Assembly (NCBI RefSeq): GCF_008386575.1
Contig: NZ_VUOA01000016.1
Location: 23,465-79,471 of the forward strand
Length of the DNA stretch: 56,007 bases
From: Salinarimonas soli
GTDB lineage: Bacteria; Pseudomonadota; Alphaproteobacteria; Rhizobiales; Beijerinckiaceae
Direction of reading: 5' to 3'
Position 1 is the first letter of the stretch. Each line of letters opens with the position of its first letter. A program made the translations under genes and the position numbers. This document shows positions 23,844-33,813 of this stretch, piece after piece. The notes below the pieces were generated by a model, which was not told the origin of the DNA, made no database searches, and saw nothing but the letters and a program-made list of their open reading frames with translations.

Positions 23844-24161
23844 ATGCCCCGCCCCACCGTGTCGCCCGAGCTCATCCGCGAGCGCCTGCTCGCGCTCCTC
23901 GCCGAGCGCGGCGAGGGCAAGACGATCGGCCCCTCGGACGTCGCCCGCGACATCGGCGGGCCGCATCCGGACGGCTGGAGCCCCCTCATGACCCCGATCC
24001 GTAAGGTGGCGGCGCGGCTCATGAAGGAGGGGCGCGTCGCCATCCTGCGCAAGGGCAAGCCCGTGGAGGATCCCGACGATTTCCGGGGCGTCTACCGCAT
24101 CGCGGCGGCCACGCCGGAGGAGGGCGAGGGGAACAGCTCGCCGGTCCTGCCGCCGACATAA
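23844..24161 (+). CDS. DUF3253 small protein
   Basis: A 105-residue protein whose core (ERLLALLAERGEGKTIGPSDVARDIGG, WSPLMTPIRKVAARLMKEGRVAILRKGKPV) fits the DUF3253 pattern, a winged-helix-like fold with a short basic hairpin. A DNA-binding role is plausible but unproven. The start at 23844 is preferred over an in-frame ATG at 23820. Its last 70 bases overlap the convergent YdcF-type gene, an unusually long antisense overlap. Past PVEDPDDFRGVYRI the tail is low in conservation and may be an extension made by stop-codon loss. Confidence 0.8.
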   Translation: MPRPTVSPELIRERLLALLAERGEGKTIGPSDVARDIGGPHPDGWSPLMTPIRKVAARLMKEGRVAILRKGKPVEDPDDFRGVYRIAAATPEEGEGNSSPVLPPT

Positions 24162-24913
24162 TAGCCCACGAGCCCGGCCCATTCCTTCGCCGCGACGTCA
24201 ACCCGCCGGAGGCCCTCGGACACGAAGGCGAAGGGCAGGAGATCGCCGGTCCCGGTGGTGCGGTAGTCGACCGGGTAGGCCGTGACGGGGAAGCCCGCCT
24301 TGCGGAAGGCCGCGACGGAGCGGGGCATGTGCCAGGCGGAGGTGACGAGGAGCCAGCGCTCGCCGGGCTTCGGGTCCGCGATCCGCCGCGAGAACACGGC
24401 GTTCTCGGCGGTGGTCCGGGAACGGTTCTCGAGGACGAGCCGGTCCCGGGGGAGGCCGAGCCGCACGAGGTAGTCCGCCGTGATGTCCGCCTCCGGCGGC
24501 TCGTCCACGAGGAGAGCCCCGCTCCCGCCCGAGAGAAGGATGCGCGCGCCCGGATAGCGGCGCCCGAGGTCGAGGGCCGCGATGAAGCGCTCGCCCGCCT
24601 CGTTCACGGTGAGCTGCCCGCGCCTCACCGTCTCCTCGGCCTGCACCGCCCCGCCGAGGACGACCACCCCGTCCACCGGCCGACCGTCGTCCTGAAAAGC
24701 CGGGAAGCGCTGCTCCAGGGGCAGGATCAGGAGGGTGCCGAGCGGCGACAGGCCCATGACGAGGAGGCCGATCGCCGCCGTGACGGCGAGCCCGAAACCG
24801 GCCCGGCGCGTGCGCCCGACGAGCGCCAGCGCCAGCCCGAGAAGGATCAGGCTCGCGACGAGGTTCGACGGCGTGGCGAAGAACCAGGCGATGTTGGAGA
24901 GGTAGTAGAACAC
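24092..24913 (-). CDS. YdcF/SanA/ElyC-family membrane protein (DUF218)
   Basis: A 273-residue protein with two N-terminal membrane helices at about residues 14-35 and 40-63, and a periplasmic DUF218 domain: GVVVLGGAVQ, GERFIAALDLGRRYPGARILLSGGSG, LENRSRTTAENA and VTSAWHMPRSVAAFRKAGFPV. E. coli ElyC is linked to envelope and peptidoglycan lipid-carrier homeostasis. GTG at 24913 is preferred because an ATG at 24979 would overlap the upstream gene by 47 bases; the family usually starts with FYYLSxIxWF. Last gene of the minus-strand cluster. Confidence 0.88.
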   Translation of the reverse strand: MFYYLSNIAWFFATPSNLVASLILLGLALALVGRTRRAGFGLAVTAAIGLLVMGLSPLGTLLILPLEQRFPAFQDDGRPVDGVVVLGGAVQAEETVRRGQLTVNEAGERFIAALDLGRRYPGARILLSGGSGALLVDEPPEADITADYLVRLGLPRDRLVLENRSRTTAENAVFSRRIADPKPGERWLLVTSAWHMPRSVAAFRKAGFPVTAYPVDYRTTGTGDLLPFAFVSEGLRRVDVAAKEWAGLVGYYVGGRTGELFPSPSSGVAAAMR

Positions 24914-24932
24914 CCGGGTCCCCGCTCGGGCC

Positions 24933-25637
24933 TCACGCCTTGTCGCGCTCGGCCTCGTAGCGGGCCTTGGTTTCGGCATTGGGCGGATAGAGGCCCGGCA
25001 GGGGCACGCCGCGCTCGACCTCGCGCATGATCCAGCCCTCCAGCCGCTCCTGCTCCACGGCGGCCTTCGCGACCTCCTCCACGATGGCGGCGGGGATCAC
25101 GACCGCGCCGTCGCCGTCGGCCACCACGAGGTCGCCCGGGAACACCGCGACGCCGCCGCAGCCGATGGGCTCCTGCCAGCCCACGAAGGTGAGGCCCGCG
25201 ACAGAGGCCGGCGCCGCCACCCCGGAGCACCAGACCGGCAGGCCGGTGCCCTCGACGCCTGCGCCGTCGCGCACCACGCCGTCGGTGATCAGGGCCGCCA
25301 CGCCGCGCTTCTTCATGCGGGCGGTGAGGATGTCGCCGAAAATGCCGGCATCGGCCACGCCCATGGCGTCCACCACCGCCACGCAGCCCTCGGGCATGTC
25401 CTCGATGGCGGCGCGGGTGGAGCGGGGCGAGGACCAGGATTCGGGCGTCGCCAGATCCTCGCGGGCGGGCACGAAGCGCAGGGTGAAGGCGGGGCCGACG
25501 ACCCGCTCCTCGGCATGGAAGAAGGGGCTCGCGCCCTGCATCCAGATCCGCCGCAGGCCCTTCTTGAGGAGCACGGTCGTGAGCGTCGCCGTGGTGACGG
25601 AGCGCAGGGCGTCGAGGATGGCGGGATCGTAGGTCAT
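24933..25637 (-). CDS. RraA-like / HMG-CHA aldolase family protein
   Basis: A 234-residue protein of the RraA superfamily, which holds the RNase E regulator RraA and the pyruvate-forming 4-hydroxy-4-methyl-2-oxoglutarate / 4-carboxy-4-hydroxy-2-oxoadipate aldolases. Seen are VVDAMGVADAGIFGDILTARM, the core ALITDGVVRDGAGVEG with the Arg-Asp pair that binds pyruvate and metal, and CGGVAVFPGDLVVADGDGAVVIP. The aldolase-type RD motif and the neighbours favour an enzyme over an RNase regulator. It lies 24 bases behind the CitE-like gene. Confidence 0.82.
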   Translation of the reverse strand: MTYDPAILDALRSVTTATLTTVLLKKGLRRIWMQGASPFFHAEERVVGPAFTLRFVPAREDLATPESWSSPRSTRAAIEDMPEGCVAVVDAMGVADAGIFGDILTARMKKRGVAALITDGVVRDGAGVEGTGLPVWCSGVAAPASVAGLTFVGWQEPIGCGGVAVFPGDLVVADGDGAVVIPAAIVEEVAKAAVEQERLEGWIMREVERGVPLPGLYPPNAETKARYEAERDKA

Positions 25638-25661
25638 GGGGCTCTCGTTGGGTTCGCGGTG

Positions 25662-26528
25662 TCAGCCGAGCCGGCGCAGCAGGCGCTCGGCGCGCTTCAA
25701 GTGGGGCATGTCGATCATCTGCCCGTCGATGGCGACGACGCCCAAGCCGGGATTGGCCTGGAACGCGTCGACGATGGCACGGGCCTTGGCGATCTCGCCG
25801 GGGGAGGGGGCGAAGGCCTCGTTGATCACGGGCACCTGCGCCGGGTGGATCGCCATCTTGGCCACGAAGCCGTCCCGGCGGGCCTCGCGGCACTCGGCGG
25901 CAAGCCCCTCCATGTCGCGGAAGTTCGTGTAGACCGTGTCCACCGCGTCGGCCTCCGCAGCCGCGGCGCCGAGCAGGGTGAGGGACCGGGCGAGACGGTA
26001 GGGGTCGGCATAGGCGCCGTCCTCGCGCCGGTTGGTCTCGGCGCCCAGATCCGCCGAGAGGTCCTCGCCGCCCCAGGCGACGCCCATGAGCCGGTGGCTC
26101 GCGCCGGCGAGCGTCCCGAGCGCGAAGACCCCTCGGGCGTTCTCCGTCGCGATGGCGAGGATCCGGGTGATCCCGTCGCCGAGGCCGTATTCCGCCTCCC
26201 GGACGGCGAGCTTCGCCCCGAGATGCGTCACGTCCGGGCCGCCCACGGTTTTGGGCAGCACGATGCCGTCGGGTCCCCCCGGCATCACGGCGTCGAGGTC
26301 GGCATCGGTGAGGCCGGTGTCGAGGGCGTTGACCCGCACGAAGAGGCGCGGCCGGCTCGCCGCGTCTCGGGCCCGCGCGAGGAAATCCGCCGTCACCCGG
26401 CGCGCCTCCTCCTTGGCGCCGGGCGCCACCGAGTCCTCCAGGTCCACGATGAGCGCGTCGGCGCCCGAGCCGAGGCCCTTCTCCATCTTGCGCGCGCTGT
26501 CGCCCGGCACGAAGAGGTACGAGCGCAT
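25662..26528 (-). CDS. CitE-like CoA ester lyase (HpcH/HpaI family)
   Basis: A 288-residue TIM-barrel lyase of the CitE/malyl-CoA lyase group. Typical parts are MRSYLFVPGDSARKMEKG, ALIVDLEDSVAPGAKEEAR (metal Glu-Asp), FVRVNALDTG, GIVLPKT, IATENARGVF, and MGVAWGGEDLSADLG (metal site). Such enzymes split citramalyl-, malyl- or methylmalyl-CoA to acetyl- or propionyl-CoA plus pyruvate or glyoxylate. Its ATG shares one base with the stop codon of the MaoC gene (TGATG). The exact substrate is not decided. Confidence 0.9.
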   Translation of the reverse strand: MRSYLFVPGDSARKMEKGLGSGADALIVDLEDSVAPGAKEEARRVTADFLARARDAASRPRLFVRVNALDTGLTDADLDAVMPGGPDGIVLPKTVGGPDVTHLGAKLAVREAEYGLGDGITRILAIATENARGVFALGTLAGASHRLMGVAWGGEDLSADLGAETNRREDGAYADPYRLARSLTLLGAAAAEADAVDTVYTNFRDMEGLAAECREARRDGFVAKMAIHPAQVPVINEAFAPSPGEIAKARAIVDAFQANPGLGVVAIDGQMIDMPHLKRAERLLRRLG

Positions 26529-27010
26529 CAGGCGGGCCTCTTGCGCATGAAGGCCTGGCGCTTGCACTCGCCCACCAGGGTGCCGTCCTGCTTGTAGGCG
26601 CGGTGGTGGAAGTCGACGATGCCGGCGTCCGGGCGCGACTTCGATTCGCGCTTGCTCAGCACCTCCGTGGTCACGTTCACCGTGTCGCCCTCGAAGAGCG
26701 GGGCGGGGAAGCGCACGTCCGTCATGCCGAGGTTAGCGATGGTGGTGCCCACCGTCGTGTCGTTGACCGAGATGCCGATCATGAGGCCCAGCGTGAACAG
26801 CGAGTTCATGAGGGGGCGGCCCCACTCGGTCTCGGCGGCGCAGAAATGCGCATCGATGTGAAGGGGTTGCGGGTTCAAGGTCATGTTGGAGAACAGCATG
26901 TTGTCCATCTGCGTCACCGTGCGGGTGAGGCGATGGGCCATCACGGAGCCGATCTCGAAATCCTCGAAATACAGGCCCCCGCGGGGGTGGGGCTTGGCGC
27001 TGGCATTCAT
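26528..27010 (-). CDS. MaoC-family hydratase
   Basis: A 160-residue single hot-dog domain of the MaoC group. Blocks include LYFEDFEIGSVMAHRLTRTVT, QMDNMLFSNMTLNPQPLHIDAHFCA with the catalytic Asp/His replaced into the N-x-P-x-H pattern (NPQPLH), and MTDVRFPAPLFEGDTVNVTTEV. These enzymes add water to enoyl- or mesaconyl-CoA. The direct coupling with a CitE-like lyase suggests a hydration-then-cleavage sequence, such as mesaconyl-CoA to citramalyl-CoA to acetyl-CoA and pyruvate. First gene of the cluster. Confidence 0.88.
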   Translation of the reverse strand: MNASAKPHPRGGLYFEDFEIGSVMAHRLTRTVTQMDNMLFSNMTLNPQPLHIDAHFCAAETEWGRPLMNSLFTLGLMIGISVNDTTVGTTIANLGMTDVRFPAPLFEGDTVNVTTEVLSKRESKSRPDAGIVDFHHRAYKQDGTLVGECKRQAFMRKRPA

Positions 27011-27134
27011 GGGCAGGGCTCCCGACGCTCGTGCATGGGGGTGATGAGGCGGCTTAACGGTTCATTGACCATAAAGGCCGCACTCTCAAGCCCAAGCCGC
27101 GGGGATCCCGCCTCGCGGCTCGCCTGCGGTCCCC

Positions 27135-28135
27135 ATGTTCCTGTTCACCACGCCCCCCGCCCGCGAGACGGCGCCGCGCAGCCCGGTCGTCGATGCGATC
27201 CGCTTCGGCGCGGACCGCACCGGGACGGGCTTCGACTACCTGCTCCAGACGGCCCAGCGCGAATCGGCGCTCGACCCGAAGGCCAAGGCGAAGTCCTCGT
27301 CGGCCTCGGGCCTGTTCCAGTTCGTGGAGCAGACCTGGCTCGGGCTGATGAAGCAGGAGGGGCCCAAGCTCGGCCTTGAGCGCGAGGCGGCGGCGATCAC
27401 CACCCGGGGCGACGGCACCCACGCGATCGCCGACCCGGCGATGCGGGGCGAGGTGTTGGGGCTTCGCGAGGACCCGAAGGTCGCGGCCGTGATGGCCGGG
27501 ATGCTCACCCAGCGCAACCGCGACATGCTCGGCAACGAGCTCGGGCGCGAGCCGAACGCGGGCGATCTCTACGTCGCGCATTTCCTCGGCGCCCGCGGGG
27601 CCGCCGACCTGATCAGGCTCGCCCAGACGCAGCCGAGCCGCCCGGCTGCCGACGCCTTCCCCGAGGCCGCTGCCGCGAACCGCGCCATCTTCTATGACGG
27701 GCGCGGCGCCCCGCGCGGCGCGGGCGAGGTCTATGCGGGGCTCGTGGCGGCGCACCGCTCCGTCGGCGCGCCCGTGAACGCCGCCCCTGCATTTGGAACC
27801 GATAAGCCTCTCGCGCCCGTCCAGGCCGATGGCGGCGCCTTCCACGGCCTGTTCCGCGAGCCGACGCCCGGCGCGGTCTCCTCCACCGTGGCGCGCCTGT
27901 GGCGGCCCACCGGCGGCGGGGCTTCGCGCACCGCGGCGCTCGGCGGGTTCTTCCCGCGCTCGACCGGCGCGCCCGAGCCGCAGCCCGCCGCTCCCGCCCC
28001 CGAGGCGGAGCCCGCGCCGACCCTCGTCGAGGCGCCGCTGCCGCCCCCCCGGCCCGCCTCGCTCGGGGGAGACGCGTCCCGCGCCACCGGCCGTCCCCTC
28101 GACCTCAGCCGCTTCAGCCTCGTGCGGAGGGGCTC

Positions 28136-28139
<4 letters not shown>
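27135..28139 (+). CDS. Lytic transglycosylase-like (SLT domain) protein
   Basis: A 334-residue protein. The SLT-like domain at about residues 15-180 has the catalytic Glu in LQTAQRESALDPKAKAKSSSASGLFQF, where GLFQF stands for the usual GLMQI, and the later LYVAHFLGARGAADLI. The rest (about residues 190-334) is Pro/Ala-rich and probably disordered, with the tail RPLDLSRFSLVRRGS. No clear signal peptide is seen, odd for a peptidoglycan enzyme; an alternative export path or a phage/flagellar type is possible. Its stop overlaps the DUF2336 start by 4 bases. Confidence 0.8.
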
Positions 28140-30480
<2,341 letters not shown>

Positions 30481-30604
30481 CTAACATAGCCCGGGCACGG
30501 GTTTGAATGCGTGAGGGCACGGATGAAACGCCGCGCCCGCATTTCTTTCGCGACATCGTCGCACAGGATGCCCCGAGACAGCCTGCGAAACGGCTCCGGA
30601 GCGA

Positions 30605-30730
30605 CTGGCTCCTGGCCACCTCATCCTGAGGAGCCCGCGCCAGCGGGCGTCTCGAAGCACGCACCACGCCTGACACAGCCCTAAGGCCCGCCTGCGGCGG
30701 GCACCTCAGGACGAGGGTGAGGAGGGGACA
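30605..30730. repeat. Inverted copy of the 125-bp dispersed repeat
   Basis: Contains CCTCATCCTGAGGAGCCCGC, GCGGGCGTCTCGAAGCACGC, ACCACGCCTGACACAGCCC, and GCCCGCCTGCGGCGGGCACCTCAGGACGAGGGTGAGGAGGGG. It is the best preserved of three copies and lies in opposite orientation to those at 15165 and 19115. It fills most of the gap between hemB and the two-helix membrane gene. Confidence 0.8.
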
Positions 30731-30738
30731 GAGCTCCC

Positions 30739-31011
30739 TCAGGCCCCCATGTGGGTCGCGAACAGGAATACGATAAACAGCAGCGCCGCCACCACGGGCG
30801 TGCCGAGGCCGATGAGGGCGCCGCGGGTGCTGCGCGTGTCATGCCCGATGCTCGCCGCGTCGTCGCCGCCCTGCGTGACGGGGCCGGTCTGGTGCGAATA
30901 GCCGGTGTGACGCGAGCGGGTGTGCTGCATGCCGAAATAGATCGCGATGCCGAGCAGGATCGGCCCGAGGATGACCATCGCCGTAAAGAGGATGCCGTTG
31001 AGTTGAGCCAT
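30739..31011 (-). CDS. Small two-helix membrane protein of unknown function
   Basis: A 90-residue protein with helices at about residues 5-26 (GILFTAMVILGPILLGIAIYFG) and 66-87 (GLGTPVVAALLFIVFLFATH), joined by a polar, His/Ser/Thr-rich loop (QHTRSRHTGYSHQTGPVTQGGDD). No family recognised. It stands between the repeat and the divergent hydratase-family gene, so it has its own promoter. The residue mix and the paired helices support a real gene. Confidence 0.65.
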   Translation of the reverse strand: MAQLNGILFTAMVILGPILLGIAIYFGMQHTRSRHTGYSHQTGPVTQGGDDAASIGHDTRSTRGALIGLGTPVVAALLFIVFLFATHMGA

Positions 31012-31183
31012 GACAGGTCCCGATGATTGTGAGCCCGCGCGGGCGCAGGCGGATCTGAGGGGTCAACCGACCCCGCGCGGCCCGGTTCCGGGAGAGGCGC
31101 CCCGTCCGGGGATCGCGAATTCGCCCGTCTGGACAAGGCCGGACGAACCTGCGATGCGCGGATGCGGAGCAGGGGAGGGCGGG

Positions 31184-32251
31184 ATGAGCCAGGACGTCGA
31201 AGCGATCTGCGAGCGGTCGGGGGCGGCGGGCCTCATCGTTCTCAACCGGCCCGCGGCCCTCAACGCACTCACCCTCGGCATGGTGCGGGCCATGCGTGAG
31301 GCCCTTGACGCCTGGGCCGCCGATCCGGCGGTGACCCGGATCGTGGTGACGGGCGCGGGCGAGAAGGCGTTCTGCGCCGGCGGCGACATCCGCCGGCTCT
31401 ACGAGGCCGGACGGGCTGGGCGCCGCGAGGAGGCGCTCACGTTCTGGCGCGAGGAATACGAGCTTAATGCGCTCATCCGCCGCTACCCGAAGCCCTACGT
31501 GGCGCTCGTCGACGGCATCGTCATGGGCGGTGGCGTCGGGGTCTCGCTGCATGGCAGCCATCGGGTGGCCGGCGAGCGCTATCTCTTCGCCATGCCGGAG
31601 GTCGGGATCGGATTCTTCCCCGATGTCGGCGCGACCCACGCCCTGCCGCGCCTGCCCGGCCGGACGGGGGTCTACTTGGCGCTGACGGGCGAGCGGGTCC
31701 GCGCCGGCGACGCGCTGGCCCTGGGGCTCGCGACCCACGCCGCACCCTCGGCCGCCATGCCGGCGCTCCGGGAGGCGCTGATCGCGGGCGAGCCCGTGGA
31801 CGCGGTTCTGGCCCGGCACGCCGCCGCGCCGGAGCCCGGCCCCGTCGCGGGCGAGCGGGCGATCATCGACCGCTGCTTTGCGGCCGACACCGTCCCGGCG
31901 ATCCTCGCCCGCCTCGACGAGGCCGCGGCCGGCGGCTCGGACTTCGCGGGCAAGACCGCCGCGACGATCCGCGCGAAGTCGCCGACCAGCCTTGCCATCG
32001 CTCTTGAGCAGATGCGGCTCGGAGCGGGGCTCGATTTCGAGGAGGCGATGCGCACGGAGTTCCGGGTCGTGTCCCGGATCGCCGAGGGGGTGGACTTCTA
32101 CGAGGGCGTGCGCGCCGTGATCGTCGACAAGGACGGGGCGCCGCGCTGGCGGCCCGATACCCTGGACGGGGTCTCGCGCGCCGATGTCGAGGCCTATTTC
32201 GCTCCGCTGCCCGGAGCGGAGCTCGACCTCTCGGCGGTCGGGCGGTCATGA
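31184..32251 (+). CDS. 3-hydroxyisobutyryl-CoA hydrolase
   Basis: A 355-residue crotonase-fold enzyme. The length and the C-terminal half set it with 3-hydroxyisobutyryl-CoA hydrolases of valine breakdown, not with the shorter enoyl-CoA hydratases. Oxyanion loops are AFCAGGDIRRLYE and GIVMGGGVGVSLHG. The catalytic Glu lies in MPEVGIGFFPDVGATH, and KSPTSLAIALEQMRLGAGLDFEEAMRTEFRVV is typical of this subgroup. ATG at 31184 follows GGGGAGGGCGGG. Its stop overlaps the next start by 4 bases. No other valine genes are near. Confidence 0.9.
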   Translation: MSQDVEAICERSGAAGLIVLNRPAALNALTLGMVRAMREALDAWAADPAVTRIVVTGAGEKAFCAGGDIRRLYEAGRAGRREEALTFWREEYELNALIRRYPKPYVALVDGIVMGGGVGVSLHGSHRVAGERYLFAMPEVGIGFFPDVGATHALPRLPGRTGVYLALTGERVRAGDALALGLATHAAPSAAMPALREALIAGEPVDAVLARHAAAPEPGPVAGERAIIDRCFAADTVPAILARLDEAAAGGSDFAGKTAATIRAKSPTSLAIALEQMRLGAGLDFEEAMRTEFRVVSRIAEGVDFYEGVRAVIVDKDGAPRWRPDTLDGVSRADVEAYFAPLPGAELDLSAVGRS

Positions 32252-32703
32252 GACGGCTGTCCCGCCAGCGCGCCGCGCCGGTCCCGGCCGGCGACGCGGC
32301 CCTGCGCCGGCGCGAGGAGCCCAAGCCCCGCGCCGTGCGCTGGAACCTCACGCTCGTCTGGTTCATGCGCGTGATGTCGCTTCTATGGATCGCGAAAGGC
32401 CTGAGCTTCTGGGCGCTCATCGTCGGGGCGGGCTACGGGCCAAGCTTCGAAGAAAAGGGCCTCGGCTTCCAGACCACGATCGTCTACTTCGCGGTCGTCG
32501 ACCCGATCGCGGCCGTGGGGCTGTGGCTCACCAGCGCGTGGGGCGGCGTGCTCTGGCTGCTGGCGATCATGAGCCAGCTGATCCTGTGGTTCTTCTTTCC
32601 GAACCTCGTTCCCGGAAATCTCGTTACCGCGATCGTCTACGGCGGCTTTATATCCGCTTACTTGATTCTGTCGTGGTTGGCGGCTCGCGACGAGGACGCG
32701 TGA
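32248..32703 (+). CDS. DUF6163 family membrane protein
   Basis: A 151-residue protein with a basic N-terminal tail of about 30 residues and four membrane helices (about 36-60, 76-96, 99-117 and 122-144). It fits the small DUF6163 family found beside ldtR in Hyphomicrobiales. Function is unknown. ATGA overlap with the upstream hydrolase suggests shared translation, and the gene ends 262 bases before ldtR. Its position is conserved in the order as far as I recall, which hints at a link with envelope control. Confidence 0.8.
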   Translation: MRRLSRQRAAPVPAGDAALRRREEPKPRAVRWNLTLVWFMRVMSLLWIAKGLSFWALIVGAGYGPSFEEKGLGFQTTIVYFAVVDPIAAVGLWLTSAWGGVLWLLAIMSQLILWFFFPNLVPGNLVTAIVYGGFISAYLILSWLAARDEDA

Positions 32704-32783
32704 GCGGCGCCGGGTCCGGTCGGATGGCCAGATCGCTGCCGTGAGAGCCCGGAGGCCAAGCGCAGCAAGGCTTTTCGGGCGCT

Positions 32784-32866
32784 GGTAAATGCGCGTCAAG
32801 GATCTCGCAGGGTAAATTTGCTTTCAATTTTAGTCTTTGTTCATCGCAATGGGTAAATCGCAAATT
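32784..32866 (+). promoter_or_regulatory. Three GGTAAAT direct repeats upstream of ldtR
   Basis: In a distinctly AT-rich gap, GGTAAAT occurs at 32784-32790, 32811-32817 and 32852-32858. AATTTGC (32815-32821) and GCAAATT (32860-32866) add an inverted pair. Such a cluster is unlikely by chance in DNA of this GC content. The place, 100 to 180 bases before ldtR, suggests autoregulation by LdtR or another factor; the binding protein is inferred, not shown. Confidence 0.55.
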
Positions 32867-32965
32867 CATCTTGTTACTTAAACTCGTTTTCACTCGCGGC
32901 GCATACATTGACCTCACAAACGGACCGGGCAAACCGGCCGAAGACATAAAACAGTGAGGCGAAAC

Positions 32966-33478
32966 ATGGCACAGGTTGCGAAGACCCTGAAGGAGGCGGC
33001 TCCCGTCGGCGACGAGAGCCTGGTGAGGACGCCCTACCTCGATGCGCTGCATCTCGTGGAGCGTCTTCACCGCCGCCTTCTCGACGTGATCAAGGACGAG
33101 TTCGAGCGCCGCGGCCGCGACGACGTCAACTCGGTCCAGGCGCTGCTGCTCTACAATATCGGCGACAAGGAGCTCACCGCGAGCGAGCTGCGCACGCGGG
33201 GCTACTATCTCGGCTCCAACGTCTCCTACAACGTCAAGAAGCTCGTCGAGATGGGCTATCTCCACCACGCCCGCTCCCGCGTCGACCGCCGGGCGGTGCG
33301 CATCAGCCTCACCGAGAAGGGGCGCGAGGTGCACGAGATCGTCAAGAACCTCTACGACAAGCACGCCCGCACCATCGAGCCCATCGGCGGCATCAACGCC
33401 GAGGATTTCGGCCGCATGAACCAGGCCCTCGTGCGCCTGGAGCGCTTCTGGACGGACCAGATCCGCTACCGGCTCTGA
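32966..33478 (+). CDS. ldtR: MarR-family regulator LdtR
   Basis: A 170-residue MarR-type winged-helix regulator. The start MAQVAKTLKEAAPVGDESL, the core NSVQALLLYNIGDKELTASELRTRGYYLGSNVSYNVKKLVEMGYLHHARSRVDRRAVRISLTEKG split over helices and wing, and the gene order match LdtR, described in Liberibacter and relatives as a controller of L,D-transpeptidase genes and stress tolerance. It sits 335 bases before the transpeptidase gene, its probable target. ATG at 32966 follows GTGAGGCGAAAC. Confidence 0.9.
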   Translation: MAQVAKTLKEAAPVGDESLVRTPYLDALHLVERLHRRLLDVIKDEFERRGRDDVNSVQALLLYNIGDKELTASELRTRGYYLGSNVSYNVKKLVEMGYLHHARSRVDRRAVRISLTEKGREVHEIVKNLYDKHARTIEPIGGINAEDFGRMNQALVRLERFWTDQIRYRL

Positions 33479-33813
33479 CCGCCCGCGCTCAACCCCCGAG
33501 CCGCCCCGAGCCCCGCCCCCCGCGGGGTTCGTCGTTTTGGGCCTTCCATGAAGGAAAGCCCGCTCCGATGCTGTTGCCCTCAGGTCACAGCGCGCCTCAC
33601 TCCTGCCCGGTTCCGCCCCCCGCCCCGTTTTCGCCCCCTTTGCCCCGTTGATGCTCGGGTCAAGAACCCGTGATTTGCAAAGCTTGCTGCACTGCGATCA
33701 TGGTTCCTTAACCCTGGCCCGCCACCTTCGCGACGTTGAGACGAGGGAGCGGGGTCCGGGACCACGGCGGGACCTCCCGCTCCAGGACCAGGCAAAGAGA
33801 CGAGACCAGATCG
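33479..33813. promoter_or_regulatory. Gap between ldtR and the transpeptidase gene
   Basis: 335 bases without a gene. CCCCGCGGGGTTCGTCGTTTT (33519 on) may end the ldtR message. CGGGTCAAGAACCCG (33656-33670) and GGTTCCTTAACC (33702-33713) are short dyads that could be operator or promoter parts for the transpeptidase gene. The GGTAAAT repeat seen before ldtR was not found here. Confidence 0.4.

Noticed and set aside
24933-25637. RNase E regulator RraA
   Set aside because: The metal/pyruvate-binding motif and the neighbours (MaoC, CitE) fit the aldolase branch of the same fold better.
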